A DNA stretch of 64,000 nucleotides from Hydrogenophaga sp. (GCF_018780075.1 NZ_JADMKB010000105.1:1-64000), one strand, 5' to 3'. Positions 25,086-33,975 are shown, counted from the first letter of the stretch. Program-made: numbers and translations. The notes: generated from the sequence alone by a model not told the origin.

Positions 25086-26417
25086 TCAAGCGGTATCGGG
25101 TGACGGTTCGGCGGACGTGGGGCGGTGGATCGGCAGGTCGATCGTGAAGGTGGCGCCATGCGGTGGTTCGGAGTGCAGGCTCAGCACCCCGTCTGCGGCT
25201 TCCACCACGTTCTTGCAAAAGGTCAGGCCCAGTCCGTTGCCCACGGTGTTTTGCAGCGAGAAGAAGGGTTCGAAGACCCGCTGCTGTTTGGCCAGGGGAA
25301 TGCCCATGCCTTTGTCGGCCACCGTGAAACGTCCTCGGCCCCCGGACACCTCCACCGTGATGTGCAGCGCGCCGGTTTGCAATGCCTCGCTGGACGAGGC
25401 CAGTGAATGCAGTGCATTTTTGATCAGATTCACCAGCACCTGGGCAAACTGGGCCCGCGAGCCCAGGAAACAAAAATCTTCCTTGAGGTTCAGGGTCACG
25501 CACTCGCGCTCCCCCGGTGAGCGGTAAGGGTACTGCGTCACCACGTCCTGAACCAATTCAAACCCCATGATTCGCGTGGTCGGGCGGGGCAGGCGCAGCA
25601 ACTGGGCATTGGAAATCTGGGTGTCGATCTGCCGGTTCATGCTGCGCACCATGCTCTGCAAACGGACCGACAGGTCTTCGAGCTTCTTGCGTTTGCCCTC
25701 GGGCATGTCGGCCTGGGCCAGACCGCGCAGCACGTCGCCCATCAGGTTCACCGACGCCAGCGGCGTGCGCAACTCGTGCGCCATGACGCCCATGGTGCTC
25801 AGTGTGTTGATGAGCCGCGCCCGGCGCAGGTTGGCGCCCGACATGCCCAGCATGATGCTCATGACCCAGGCGAAAGACAGCACGGCGAGGTTGTCCAGGT
25901 CCAGACCCAGCCACGCCTGGTCGGTCCGGGTGAGTTCAAACAGCACCGCCGCCAGGGCAAACCCGGTCACCGAGCCCAGCGTGGCCAGGCGCCAGTCGGT
26001 GATGTGGTAGTAGATCAGGAGCATCGAGCAGAGGCTGGCCAGCCAGACCTTGTTGCCCTCGTTCATCAGGTACATCCAGCCAAAGTACAGCGGCAATTGT
26101 GTCCAGAAGATCAGGCCGAACACCCAGATGCTCGTGGTGGCGGTCAGGTCGCGGTTCACCCGCTTGAGCAGCAGCAGCAGGCCCATGACGGCCAGTGCAA
26201 CACGCACGCTGAAAACCTCGTAGGGCTGCGGCAGCAAGCGCCCCCACAGCCACGCGAACAGGAAATGGCCGCCGAACGTGAACAGACCCAGCCACTGAGT
26301 CCGCACCGTGGATGGGTGCAAAATAGGTTCCAGAGGAGCGTGGACGACTTCGTCCACCACCCAGCGCCAGAACCTTGCACTGGCGTTGTGAACCCACAGG
26401 CGGTCCAGCGGCAACAT
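25086..26417 (-). CDS. Six-transmembrane sensor histidine kinase (LqsS/CqsS-like)
   Basis: 443 residues, start supported by AAAGGA. Six hydrophobic helices fall between about residues 40 and 197 (for example LGLFTFGGHFLFAWLWG, VALAVMGLLLLLKRV, LASLCSMLLIYYHI), the topology of alpha-hydroxyketone receptors CqsS and LqsS. The phospho-acceptor is about H214 in MGVMAHELRTPLASV. The ATPase domain shows NLIKNALHSLASS, VADKGMGIP and GNGLGLTFCKNVVEA. There is no receiver domain, unlike the hybrid CqsS, which matches LqsS. It is the first gene of a kinase-regulator operon, divergent from luxR across a region that holds the second lux-box-like palindrome. Predicted role: detecting the signal made by CqsA. 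Confidence 0.87.
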   Translation of the reverse strand: MLPLDRLWVHNASARFWRWVVDEVVHAPLEPILHPSTVRTQWLGLFTFGGHFLFAWLWGRLLPQPYEVFSVRVALAVMGLLLLLKRVNRDLTATTSIWVFGLIFWTQLPLYFGWMYLMNEGNKVWLASLCSMLLIYYHITDWRLATLGSVTGFALAAVLFELTRTDQAWLGLDLDNLAVLSFAWVMSIMLGMSGANLRRARLINTLSTMGVMAHELRTPLASVNLMGDVLRGLAQADMPEGKRKKLEDLSVRLQSMVRSMNRQIDTQISNAQLLRLPRPTTRIMGFELVQDVVTQYPYRSPGERECVTLNLKEDFCFLGSRAQFAQVLVNLIKNALHSLASSSEALQTGALHITVEVSGGRGRFTVADKGMGIPLAKQQRVFEPFFSLQNTVGNGLGLTFCKNVVEAADGVLSLHSEPPHGATFTIDLPIHRPTSAEPSPDTA

Positions 26418-26504
26418 GTATTCCTTTCAGCTACGGTTCAAACCTTTCGCCAGAGCCTCTGGGACGAAGTGGTGCATTGTCCCTTTTGCGGGGCGTCCCC
26501 GGTC

Positions 26505-27176
26505 ATGACCTTGCCTGTCAATTTTGACAGCGTGGGGGTCGACGCCATTCTGGCCGATTGGGTTCGTGCGCTGCAGGACCACGGCGTGGAAGCGGTCCTG
26601 GTGCTCGGTCCGAATCCGCTGGGCGGGCGCGATGAGCGCGAGGTGCTGGCGGTGCACCCGCCGCGCCTGCTCGGTCCGGCACAGGCGCTGGCCGAGAGCC
26701 CCGACTTTGGCGCCAGCTGGCGCGACAGCGATGCGCCCCTGGTGGCCTGGCAGGACATTTCCAAATCGGCCTACGCCGAACAGGCCGGGCGCTGGCGCCG
26801 CCTGTGGCTGGCGCACGGCCACCAGACGCTGGTGCGCGTGGCGTTCAGCCTGCCGGCGGGCCGGGCGTTCGAGTGCTTCATGTTCAGCCCGCGGGCGTTT
26901 GCGGACCGCTCGGAAGCGGCCTCGCTGGCCTGGTCGGCGTTCAACATCTGGCCGATGCTGCGGCGCGCGATCGCCGAGCAGCGCGTGACCCTGAGCCCGC
27001 GCGAGCAGGAGAGCCTGAACCTCGCGTTCGAAGGGTTGACCGCCCGCGAAACGGCGCTGCGCATGGATTGTTCCGAGCGCACGGTCAATTACCACCTGGC
27101 CAACGCCATGGCCAAGCTCAAGACCGACAACAAGCTCTCGGCGGTGCAGCGGGCCTGCTGGATCGGTTTGATTTGA
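26505..27176 (+). CDS. LuxR-type transcriptional regulator
   Basis: About 223 residues. The C-terminal 65 residues form a clear LuxR/FixJ helix-turn-helix (LSPREQESLNLAFEGLTARE, SERTVNYHLANAMAKL). The N-terminal 150 residues are a possible autoinducer-binding-like fold (GHQTLVRVAFSLPAGRAFE), but I cannot place the Trp/Tyr/Asp set of AHL receptors with confidence, and no luxI is present. The start is uncertain: ATG 26505 has no Shine-Dalgarno site and the palindrome 26514-26531 would lie inside its first codons; GTG 26532 or GTG 26469 are alternatives. It is the only DNA-binding protein of the locus and so the best candidate for the output regulator and for binding both palindromes. Confidence 0.8.
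   Translation: MTLPVNFDSVGVDAILADWVRALQDHGVEAVLVLGPNPLGGRDEREVLAVHPPRLLGPAQALAESPDFGASWRDSDAPLVAWQDISKSAYAEQAGRWRRLWLAHGHQTLVRVAFSLPAGRAFECFMFSPRAFADRSEAASLAWSAFNIWPMLRRAIAEQRVTLSPREQESLNLAFEGLTARETALRMDCSERTVNYHLANAMAKLKTDNKLSAVQRACWIGLI
26514..26531. promoter_or_regulatory. Second lux-box-like palindrome between the kinase operon and luxR
   Basis: CTGTCAATTTTGACAG (26515-26530) shares both 7-base arms with the box at the cqsA promoter and differs only in the two central bases. It lies about 97 bases ahead of the kinase start and at the 5' end of luxR. Confidence 0.7.
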
Positions 27177-27260
27177 CCCACCCCCGCCACGCTGCGCGTG
27201 ACCCCCTCAAGGGGGCGACGCAGGTGGCCCGGCAGAGCCGGTTCCACCGCATCCTGGGGG
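27177..27260 (+). repeat. Dispersed intergenic repeat, forward orientation
   Basis: Begins right after the luxR stop. Core GACCCCCTCAAGGGGGCGAC followed by GGCCCGGCAGAGCCGGTTCC and ACCGCATCCTGG. Confidence 0.85.
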
Positions 27261-27374
27261 CATTCACCTCGCGCCGGATGAGCGCTTCCGCTTGCAGGGG
27301 TTGCGTGGGCTGTCCGGCAGCGTCCGTGCTGCGCCGCCGCATATTCGGTGTTGGCCCTTGTTCATAATCGGACC

Positions 27375-28139
27375 ATGACATTCTTGGCCCTGGACGTAGG
27401 CAACACGCGATTGAAATGGGCGCTGTACGACGCACCCCGGGTGGGGGGCCGGTTGCTGGCGCATGGCGCGCAGTTCCTGGAAAACATCGAAAAGCTCGCC
27501 GAGGGCGACTGGAGCGTGCTGCCGGCCCCCACCTGGGTGCTGGGTTGCGTGGTGGCCGGAGACGCCGTCAAGCGCCGCGTGATCGAGCAAATGGAGCTGT
27601 GGGACGTGTCCCCGCAATGGGTGGTCTCCAGCGCCGCAGAGGCCGGACTGACCAATGGCTACGATCACCCGGCCCGGCTCGGGTCCGACCGCTGGGTGGC
27701 CATGATCGGTGCGCGCCAGCGGCTGTTGCAGCAGGGGCGCCCACGGCCTTGCGTGGTGGTGATGGTCGGCACGGCGGTGACGGTGGAGGCCATCGACGCC
27801 GAGGGCCGTTTTCTCGGCGGCATCATCCTGCCCGGCCACGGCATCATGTTGCGCGCGCTGGAGTCGGGCACCGCCGGCCTGCACGTGCCCACCGGCGAGG
27901 TGCGCGACTTCCCCACCAACACCAGCGACGCGCTCACCAGCGGTGGCACCTTTGCCATCGCAGGGGCTGTGCAGCGCATGGTGGACAACCTCCAGAACCA
28001 CTGCGGCGAAGCGCCCGTGGTCTTCATGACCGGTGGGGCCGGCTGGAAGATGGCGCCGAGCATGTCGACGCCGTGCGAACTGGTGGACAGCCTGATCTTC
28101 GACGGGCTGCTGGAAATCGCACATCAAAGGCTGGGGTAG
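27375..28139 (+). CDS. coaX: Type III pantothenate kinase
   Basis: 254 residues, normal for CoaX. The phosphate-binding [16 protein letters not shown] is at the N terminus, [13 protein letters not shown] near residue 103, and [16 protein letters not shown] near 130 supplies the second conserved Asp region. [14 protein letters not shown] follows. The enzyme phosphorylates pantothenate in the first step of coenzyme A synthesis and, unlike CoaA, is not feedback-inhibited by CoA and uses a monovalent cation. It is a single gene running convergently into the WS/DGAT gene, with a shared hairpin between the stops. The usual BirA neighbour is not seen. Confidence 0.93.
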   Translation: MTFLALDVGNTRLKWALYDAPRVGGRLLAHGAQFLENIEKLAEGDWSVLPAPTWVLGCVVAGDAVKRRVIEQMELWDVSPQWVVSSAAEAGLTNGYDHPARLGSDRWVAMIGARQRLLQQGRPRPCVVVMVGTAVTVEAIDAEGRFLGGIILPGHGIMLRALESGTAGLHVPTGEVRDFPTNTSDALTSGGTFAIAGAVQRMVDNLQNHCGEAPVVFMTGGAGWKMAPSMSTPCELVDSLIFDGLLEIAHQRLG

Positions 28140-28167
28140 CCCCCCGCGCCGCAGGCGGCACGGGGGG
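28140..28167. terminator. Bidirectional hairpin between convergent coaX and WS/DGAT
   Basis: Arms CCCCCCGCGCCGC and GCGGCACGGGGGG pair over 13 positions with one mismatch, filling the whole 28-base gap between the two stop codons. It reuses the left-end sequence of the dispersed repeat family. Confidence 0.65.
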
Positions 28168-29700
28168 TTACTCCACCCCCCACGGCAGCATCAGCGTCAC
28201 CGCCAGCAGCTGTGCGAACTCGGGTTCGAAGGCGTCGATGATCTGCTGCGGGTCGGGGCAGAGGGCGCTGTCCGAAATCACGCCGAACTGCACGCCGCCG
28301 CCGTAGCTCAGGATCGACACGCCCAGGCCCACGGTGCCGGTCTGCGGCACCCAGAACATGGTCTGTTCCAGCGTGGCGCCGCAGAACTTCAGCTTGGTCG
28401 CCGGCCCCGGCACGTTGGTCATCACCGCCGTCGTCTTGCGGCCAAACAGGCTCAGCATCGCGTCCTGCGCGGGTTTGATCAGCAGTCCCGCTACCGACAG
28501 CAGGCCGAAGGTCAGCAGCGGCTGCAGGCTGCCTTTGAGCGCGTTCATGCGCGAGCGCACCGTGTACACGCGCTCGATGGGGTTGTCCATGCCGATCGGC
28601 AGCACCAGCGGGATCAGGCCGAAGCGGTTGCCCAGTTTCCAGGCGTCTTCCATGGGCCGCAGGTTGATCGGCACCATGGCGCGGATCTCCTGGCCTTTCG
28701 GGTCGTCCCCCTGCTGCTTCAGGTAGGCGCCGATGGCGCCGGCCACGCAGCCGAGCAGCACGTCGTTGACCGAGCAGTTCAAGGCCTTGCCGATGGCCTT
28801 CACCTCGTCGAGCGGAATCGGCTGGCCCCAGGCCACGCGTTTGCTGCCCTGGGGCTGGCCCTTGAGGCGGGTGGGCGAGTCGTCGGGCATGAGGGCGAGC
28901 GCGGCAAGGTCGCTCGCGAGCTGGCCGCCCATGCGGGCGAGTTCCACCGCCTGCCCCAGCGAGTCGCTGAGCCCCTGCTGGGGCGAGGCCAGCAGGGCAA
29001 ACGACTTGGCCGCGCCGCCGCCGGCGGCCTCCAGCGCCCGGGCGGTCAGGTCGCCGAACGGGCGGATCAGGGTGTCGGCCACCCAGTCTTCGGCGGCGTC
29101 CATCCCGCTTTTGGTTTCTCTGGCTTTGCGCTTCGGTGGCAAGGCGCCCCCATCGACCAGGCTCATCATCACGCCGATGAGCGCGATGCCGTCGGCGATG
29201 CAATGGTGGATGCGGGCCACCAACGCCGAGCCACCGTCGTAGCGCTCGACCAGCTCAAAGCGCCACAGTGGGTGCTGTGCGTCCAGCGGCTCCATCGCCA
29301 GCGTGCCCACGCGTGCCTGCAGGGCCTGCTGCTCGCTGTGGCCGCGCTGCCGGGTGAGCACGTGGCGCACCACGTGGCGGTGAATGTCGAAGTCGGCGTC
29401 GTCGATCCAGTGGGCGCCGGCCGCGTCCTGCCGCGCGACCTGCACGAAGCGGCGGTAGGGCAGCAGGCGCTCGCTCACGCGTTCGGTCAGCGCTTCCAGG
29501 GTGATGCCCGGGCGCAGGATCCAGACCCCCACGATCATCATCAGGTTGGTGGCCGAGTCCATGCGCAGCCAGGCGGTGTCCACCTTGCTCATGCGCTCGC
29601 CTTCCAGCCCCAGCGTGGTCGCCAGGTTCGAGGCCGTGGCGGCGCGTGGGCGGGGAGGGGCTGCGGCTGGACGCGTTGCCCGGGAAGTGCGCTGAACCAT
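28168..29700 (-). CDS. Wax ester synthase/acyl-CoA:diacylglycerol acyltransferase (WS/DGAT)
   Basis: 510 residues. AGGAG lies five bases before the ATG at 29700, supporting this start over the inner Met that begins MSKVDTAWLRMDS. The catalytic HHxxxDG motif is RIHHCIADGIAL near residue 165. Other family landmarks are PLWRFELVERYDGG before it, and VNDVLLGCVAGAIGAYL and MVPINLRP in the second half; NVPGPATKL near 420 is the conserved PLW/ND-type C-terminal region. The enzyme esterifies acyl-CoA to a fatty alcohol or diacylglycerol, making storage lipid at the membrane or lipid body. It is divergent from an acyl-CoA-binding protein, and a fatty acyl-CoA reductase lies 12 kb away. Confidence 0.92.
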   Translation of the reverse strand: MVQRTSRATRPAAAPPRPRAATASNLATTLGLEGERMSKVDTAWLRMDSATNLMMIVGVWILRPGITLEALTERVSERLLPYRRFVQVARQDAAGAHWIDDADFDIHRHVVRHVLTRQRGHSEQQALQARVGTLAMEPLDAQHPLWRFELVERYDGGSALVARIHHCIADGIALIGVMMSLVDGGALPPKRKARETKSGMDAAEDWVADTLIRPFGDLTARALEAAGGGAAKSFALLASPQQGLSDSLGQAVELARMGGQLASDLAALALMPDDSPTRLKGQPQGSKRVAWGQPIPLDEVKAIGKALNCSVNDVLLGCVAGAIGAYLKQQGDDPKGQEIRAMVPINLRPMEDAWKLGNRFGLIPLVLPIGMDNPIERVYTVRSRMNALKGSLQPLLTFGLLSVAGLLIKPAQDAMLSLFGRKTTAVMTNVPGPATKLKFCGATLEQTMFWVPQTGTVGLGVSILSYGGGVQFGVISDSALCPDPQQIIDAFEPEFAQLLAVTLMLPWGVE

Positions 29701-29847
29701 GGGGTCTCCTGCTGCGCCGCGTCATGGCGCGGGGTCTGTGGTTGGGTGCTGGCGTCTATTTTGCCGGTGGATCCAAACGTAAGATACCGGGCCAGCCCTT
29801 AGCCCGGCCCTCCGCCGGCGCCCCATGCTTTCCACAGGAGCCCCAAC

Positions 29848-30102
29848 ATGTCCGATCTGCAGTCCCGTTTCGACGCCGCCGTGGCCAACTCCAAGAACCT
29901 CAGCGAGCGCCCGGACAACGCCACGCTGCTGAAGATCTACGGCCTGTACAAGCAGGCCACCACCGGCGACAACACCGAGAAAAAACCGGGCTTCGGCGAC
30001 ATGGTCGGCCGTGCCAAGTGGGATGCGTGGAACGGTCTCAAGGGCACGGCGGCCGACGCCGCGAAGCAGCAGTACATCGACCTGATCGGGTCGCTGGCCT
30101 GA
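29848..30102 (+). CDS. Acyl-CoA-binding protein (ACBP)
   Basis: 84 residues, the size of a single four-helix ACBP. The signature residues are in LLKIYGLYKQATTGD and GRAKWDAWNGLKG, which contact the CoA phosphate and adenine. CAGGAG precedes the ATG. It keeps long-chain acyl-CoA esters soluble and available in the cytosol. Its divergent position next to WS/DGAT suggests that it feeds acyl-CoA into storage-lipid synthesis (inference). Confidence 0.93.
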   Translation: MSDLQSRFDAAVANSKNLSERPDNATLLKIYGLYKQATTGDNTEKKPGFGDMVGRAKWDAWNGLKGTAADAAKQQYIDLIGSLA

Positions 30103-30185
30103 ACTCCCTCGCCGCGCTGCGCGCGACCCCTTCAAGGGGGCGATACAGGCGGCCCGGCGAAGCCGGTTCCACCGCATTCTGCGGC
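30103..30185 (+). repeat. Dispersed intergenic repeat, forward orientation
   Basis: Begins at the ACBP stop codon. Core GACCCCTTCAAGGGGGCGAT, then GGCCCGGCGAAGCCGGTTCC and ACCGCATTCTGCGG. Confidence 0.85.
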
Positions 30186-30223
30186 CAGGGGATCTCGCGC
30201 AGGCGGAGATCTCTGCCTGCCCC

Positions 30224-30550
30224 TCAGGGGGCTTTCTTCTTGGTCGCCGGCTTTTTCTTTTTCTCGGCCAGCAGCTCGTCGAGGTTCTTGACGATTTCGC
30301 TTTCGATGCGGTCCCTGAACGCGCCCAGCAGGAAGCCGAGCTGGGCGTCGAGTTCGAAGTGGTCGGCCGAGACCTTGAGCGTGCCCTTCACGCCCGAGCG
30401 GGTGAACTGCACCTCGTCGCAATCGTCGCCCTCTTCGTAGGCGCAGGCCATGTCGAACTCGGCCTCGGCGTGTTCGGCCCATTTCCAGGCCACCTTGCGA
30501 GCGCCGCTCAGACCCAGTTGGTGGGAGCGCTGAATGTGGATGTCGGCCAT
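30224..30550 (-). CDS. Polyhydroxyalkanoic acid system family protein
   Basis: 108 residues, matching the small PHA_gran_rgn family: it begins MADIHIQRSHQLGLSGAR, has a central FTRSGVKGTLKVSADHFEL and ends in a lysine-rich tail (KKKKPATKKK) like those of granule-associated proteins. Family members are found with PHA synthesis genes, and their exact role is not established. A phasin-like gene lies 10 kb away. The aminopeptidase lipoprotein gene ends 12 bases upstream of its start, so the two may be cotranscribed. Confidence 0.85.
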   Translation of the reverse strand: MADIHIQRSHQLGLSGARKVAWKWAEHAEAEFDMACAYEEGDDCDEVQFTRSGVKGTLKVSADHFELDAQLGFLLGAFRDRIESEIVKNLDELLAEKKKKPATKKKAP

Positions 30551-30562
30551 GGGTTGTCCTGT

Positions 30563-31654
30563 TCAGTGGGTGGGAAGGGGTGATGCGGCGGGCGCGAGCG
30601 CCTGCAATGCGGCCTGGCGATCGTCGGCGCCCATGGCGGCGAGCGCGCGAACCGCATCATAAAACCGCGCAAAGTCCCGGCCTTCGCGCTCGAACAGCAC
30701 ATCGAAAGCGGGCACCCACTGGTCGTAGGCGGCCTGCGCGCCAAAGGTCGCGTTGCTGGCTTGCGCCACCCAGGCGTCGTAGCCTTTGTAGCCCCCCCAG
30801 CCCTGCTTCAGCTCCTGGTAGCGCCGGCGGAAGTCGTCCATGGCCGCGGCCTTGCGCTGCCGTTTGGTGTCGTCGTCGAGGCTGACGTCGTCGTACACGG
30901 CCTGCAGCCGCTGGCGCGTGGCCAGCGCGTGCGCCCGAAAGGCCTGCCGGCGGCCGTCGAATTCGGCGTAGGCCTGGCGTGCCGGTTCGTCGGCCTGGGC
31001 CAGCCAGCGGGCACCGCCGATGCGTTCGACCGCCGTGGCGAAGGACTCGTTGAACACCGTGTCGCCCGAGGCATAGACGACCTGGTGCGCCAGCTCGTGA
31101 AACAGCAGCCGGGCCAGTTCGCCCTCGGGGTAGCCGATGAAGGTGTTGAGCAGCGGATCGCCGCCGGCCCAGTTCATCCAGCCCAGGGTCGAATACGCCG
31201 GCACCGGGTAGACCGCCACGTCCATGTTCGACGACAGGGCCGCCGCGAACGCCTTGGCTTCGGCCTCGTCGAAGTAGCCGCGATAGCCCACACAACCCGC
31301 CACCGGAAAGCACCAGTTGTGCAGCTTGAGCGACAGCTCCGGCGCGGCCACCACGTTGTAGACGGCAGCGCGGCGCTGGAGGTCGGCATAACGCCGGTAG
31401 CTCGCGTTGTCCGGCAAGCCCAGTTCGGTCACGGCGAAACGGCGCATGCGCTGGGCCAGCACCAGTTTTTGCTGCAGGACCGGCGGCGTGGCCGGGTCGT
31501 CGAGCCAGTCCTGCACCGGGCGCGCCGCGTGCATCAGCTTCAGGTGGCCGGTGACCGACTGCCAGTAGTAGCTGGGACCAGCGTCTGTAGCAGCGCAGCC
31601 GCCGACGAGACTGGCAACAAGGAGCTGCGCCAGCAATCGCCGTGGCCCCGCCAC
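30563..31654 (-). CDS. Zinc aminopeptidase-like lipoprotein
   Basis: About 363 residues. The start is taken at GTG 31654, giving a short signal peptide with lipobox LVGGC; the longer ORF runs into a dispersed repeat and is not credible upstream. The HExxH metalloprotease motif is RLLFHELAHQVVYASGD near residue 185, followed by FNESFATAVERIGG with the third metal ligand Glu. The conserved YRGYFDEAEAKAFA and YSTLGWMNWAGGDPLLNTF regions fit the putative aminopeptidase family of proteobacteria (COG4324). It is probably anchored in the outer membrane facing the periplasm. Substrate unknown. The exact start is uncertain, since no Shine-Dalgarno site is visible. Confidence 0.82.
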   Translation of the reverse strand: MAGPRRLLAQLLVASLVGGCAATDAGPSYYWQSVTGHLKLMHAARPVQDWLDDPATPPVLQQKLVLAQRMRRFAVTELGLPDNASYRRYADLQRRAAVYNVVAAPELSLKLHNWCFPVAGCVGYRGYFDEAEAKAFAAALSSNMDVAVYPVPAYSTLGWMNWAGGDPLLNTFIGYPEGELARLLFHELAHQVVYASGDTVFNESFATAVERIGGARWLAQADEPARQAYAEFDGRRQAFRAHALATRQRLQAVYDDVSLDDDTKRQRKAAAMDDFRRRYQELKQGWGGYKGYDAWVAQASNATFGAQAAYDQWVPAFDVLFEREGRDFARFYDAVRALAAMGADDRQAALQALAPAASPLPTH

Positions 31655-31725
31655 ATGAGGCAACCGCGAGACGGCACCGCAAAGAAACCATCCCCTCAGC
31701 CCAAGAAGGGCAGCCCTGCCAGCAC

Positions 31726-31800
31726 ACGCCGAAGATCCGGCTTCGCCGGTCCGAGGGCGTGGTCCCCCTGGGGGGACGCCGCGCAGCGGCGCAGGGGGGA
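31726..31800 (-). repeat. Dispersed intergenic repeat, reverse orientation
   Basis: Read on the minus strand it begins at the stop codon of the molybdopterin oxidoreductase gene: GCGTCCCCCCAGGGGGACCA, then GGACCGGCGAAGCCGGATCT. Confidence 0.75.
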
Positions 31801-33846
31801 TCATTGTTTTTCCACCTCAACCAGACAGTCATAGAACACCGGCCCCCGTCCCATGTCGGTCAGCTTCTGGCTGGTGAGCTGGTTGACGTTGGTGCCGTCC
31901 AGCCCCAGCTTGCGCCACCAGATGCCCAGGCCGTTGACCACGCCAGGTCGCGCCCGCGCCGACACCTTGGCCTTGCAGCGGTATTCGCCCCGGCCGTTGA
32001 AGACCCGCACCGTGTCGCCGCTCTGGATGCCACGCGCCTCGGCGTCCTCGGCGTGCATTTCCAGCAAAGGCTCGCCTTCGATGTCGCGCAGGCTCTTCAC
32101 GTTGACGAAGCTGGAGTTGAGGAAGTTGCGGGCCGGTGGCGAGATCATGGCCAGCGGGTGGCGCGGGTCGCTGCCTGCCGTCTCGAAGTTGGGCAGGTGG
32201 TCGGGCAGGCCGTCCTGTCCCTGCGCGGCGAGTGCGGCGCTGAAGAACTCGCAGCGACCCGAGGCGGTAGGGAAGCCGCCTTGCGCGAAGGGCGCCTCAG
32301 GCAGCGGCAGGGTGGCGAAACCCTGGGCGAGCAGTTGATCGAAATCGATCGATGTCCCGAAGGCTGTGCGGCACAGCGTTTCATCGTCGTCGGCGAAGCA
32401 GGGCTCATCGAAACCCATGCGTGCGGCGAGCGCGCGGAAGATGTCGGTGTTGCTGCGCGACTGCCCCAGCGGCGCGATGGCCGGCTGGTTGAGCAGCACG
32501 TCGGTGTGGCCGTAGCTGGTGTGGATGTCCCAGTGCTCCAGCTGCGTGGTGGCGGGCAGGATGTAGTCGGCGTAGTCGGCGGTGTCGGTCTGGAAGTGTT
32601 CGAGCACCACGGTGAACAGGTCCTCGCGCTCAAAGCCTTTCACCACCCGGCCCGACTCGGGCGCCACCGCCACCGGGTTGCTGTTGTAGACGATGAGTGC
32701 CTCGATCTTCGGACCAAAATCCGGCGAGGCCTCGCGCAGCAGGTCGTCGCCGATCGTCACCATGTTGATGGTGCGTGGCGTGCGACCGGTCAGCAGGTCG
32801 GGCCGTTGCAGCGCGGCGCGGCGGACCGGGAAGTGGCCCGAGGCCGAGAGCAGCAGGCCGCCCGCGCGGTGCCGCCACGCGCCCACCAGCGCCGGCAGGC
32901 AGGCCACCGCCCGCACCGCGTTGCCGCCACCGCGCACGCGCTGCATGCCGTAGTTGAGCCGGATCGCGGCGGGCTTCGTCGTGCCGTAGGCGCGCGCGAG
33001 GTCAACAATCTGCTGCACCGGCACACCACAGACCTCGGCCGCACGCTCGGGCGGCCACTGCAAGGCACGTTCGCGCAGCGCTTCCCAGCCCAGCGTGTGC
33101 TGCGCGATGTAATCGTGGTCCAGCCAGTCGTGGGTGATCAGCTGGTGCATCAGCGCCAGCGCCAGCGCGGCGTCGGTGCCGGGGCGCAGAGCGATGTGTT
33201 CGTGGCACTTGTCCGCCGTCTCGCTGCGGCGCGGGTCGATGCACACCAGCCGCGCGCCGTCGCGCTTGGCCTGTTGCGCGAGGCGCCAGAAGTGCAGGTT
33301 GCTCGCGATGGAGTTGCTGCCCCAGATCACGATCAGCTTCGCCTCGGCGAAGCACTCGACCTTCATGCCCAGCTTGCCGCCCAGTGTCTGCACCAGCGCT
33401 TCGCCGCCCGCGGCTGCGCAGATGGTGCGGTCCAGGTGGGCGGCGCCGAGGCGGTTGAAGAAACGCGCTGCCATGCCCTCGCCCTGCACCAGGCCCATGG
33501 TGCCGGCGTAGCTGTAGGGCTGGATGGCCTGTGGGTCGCGCGCGGCGACGTCTTTCAGGCGAGCGGCGATGTCGTCCAGCGCCTCGTCCCAGCCCACCGG
33601 CTCGAACTGGCCGCTGCCTTTGGGTCCGACGCGCCGTAGCGGATGGAGGATGCGCTCGGGGTGGTAGGTCCGTTCGGTGTAGCGCGAGACTTTGGTGCAC
33701 AGCGCACCGTCGGTGTGCCTGTGGGCCGGGTTGCCGGCCACGCGCACCGCCTTGGTGTCGATCACGGTGGTGATCAACGAGCAGGTGTCGGGACAGTCGT
33801 GAGGGCAGGCGCCGCGCACCGTGCGTTCTTGCATAACTTGGGACAT
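31801..33846 (-). CDS. Molybdopterin-dependent oxidoreductase (DMSO reductase/formate dehydrogenase superfamily)
   Basis: 681 residues. The N-terminal [4Fe-4S] motif is GACPHDCPDTCSL...GALCTKV (four cysteines). The molybdopterin-binding segments MGLVQGEGMAARFFNRLGA and WGSNSIASNLHFW follow, and a C-terminal dinucleotide-binding domain has SGDTVRVFNGRGEYRCKA. There is no Tat signal, so it is cytosolic. The subgroup that opens ACPHDCPDTC is usually annotated only as molybdopterin oxidoreductase; the electron donor and acceptor cannot be told. No small subunits or cofactor genes are adjacent. The start could also be the ATG 12 bases inside; neither has a good ribosome-binding site. Confidence 0.9.
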   Translation of the reverse strand: MSQVMQERTVRGACPHDCPDTCSLITTVIDTKAVRVAGNPAHRHTDGALCTKVSRYTERTYHPERILHPLRRVGPKGSGQFEPVGWDEALDDIAARLKDVAARDPQAIQPYSYAGTMGLVQGEGMAARFFNRLGAAHLDRTICAAAGGEALVQTLGGKLGMKVECFAEAKLIVIWGSNSIASNLHFWRLAQQAKRDGARLVCIDPRRSETADKCHEHIALRPGTDAALALALMHQLITHDWLDHDYIAQHTLGWEALRERALQWPPERAAEVCGVPVQQIVDLARAYGTTKPAAIRLNYGMQRVRGGGNAVRAVACLPALVGAWRHRAGGLLLSASGHFPVRRAALQRPDLLTGRTPRTINMVTIGDDLLREASPDFGPKIEALIVYNSNPVAVAPESGRVVKGFEREDLFTVVLEHFQTDTADYADYILPATTQLEHWDIHTSYGHTDVLLNQPAIAPLGQSRSNTDIFRALAARMGFDEPCFADDDETLCRTAFGTSIDFDQLLAQGFATLPLPEAPFAQGGFPTASGRCEFFSAALAAQGQDGLPDHLPNFETAGSDPRHPLAMISPPARNFLNSSFVNVKSLRDIEGEPLLEMHAEDAEARGIQSGDTVRVFNGRGEYRCKAKVSARARPGVVNGLGIWWRKLGLDGTNVNQLTSQKLTDMGRGPVFYDCLVEVEKQ

Positions 33847-33975
33847 TTGGTACCGCCGAAAGTGTAGGCAGGGGAAAGGGGCTGTAGTACGCTCAAAGCC
33901 AGTGGTGACAGCTGCTCACACGGGAAGTGCGAGAGCGTGCCGAATGCATCAAAAAAGCATATCAGGAGAAACTGT

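Noticed and set aside
30563-31804. Full-length ORF of the aminopeptidase from 31804
   Set aside because: Its first 50 codons run through a dispersed repeat; the lipoprotein signal starts at 31654.
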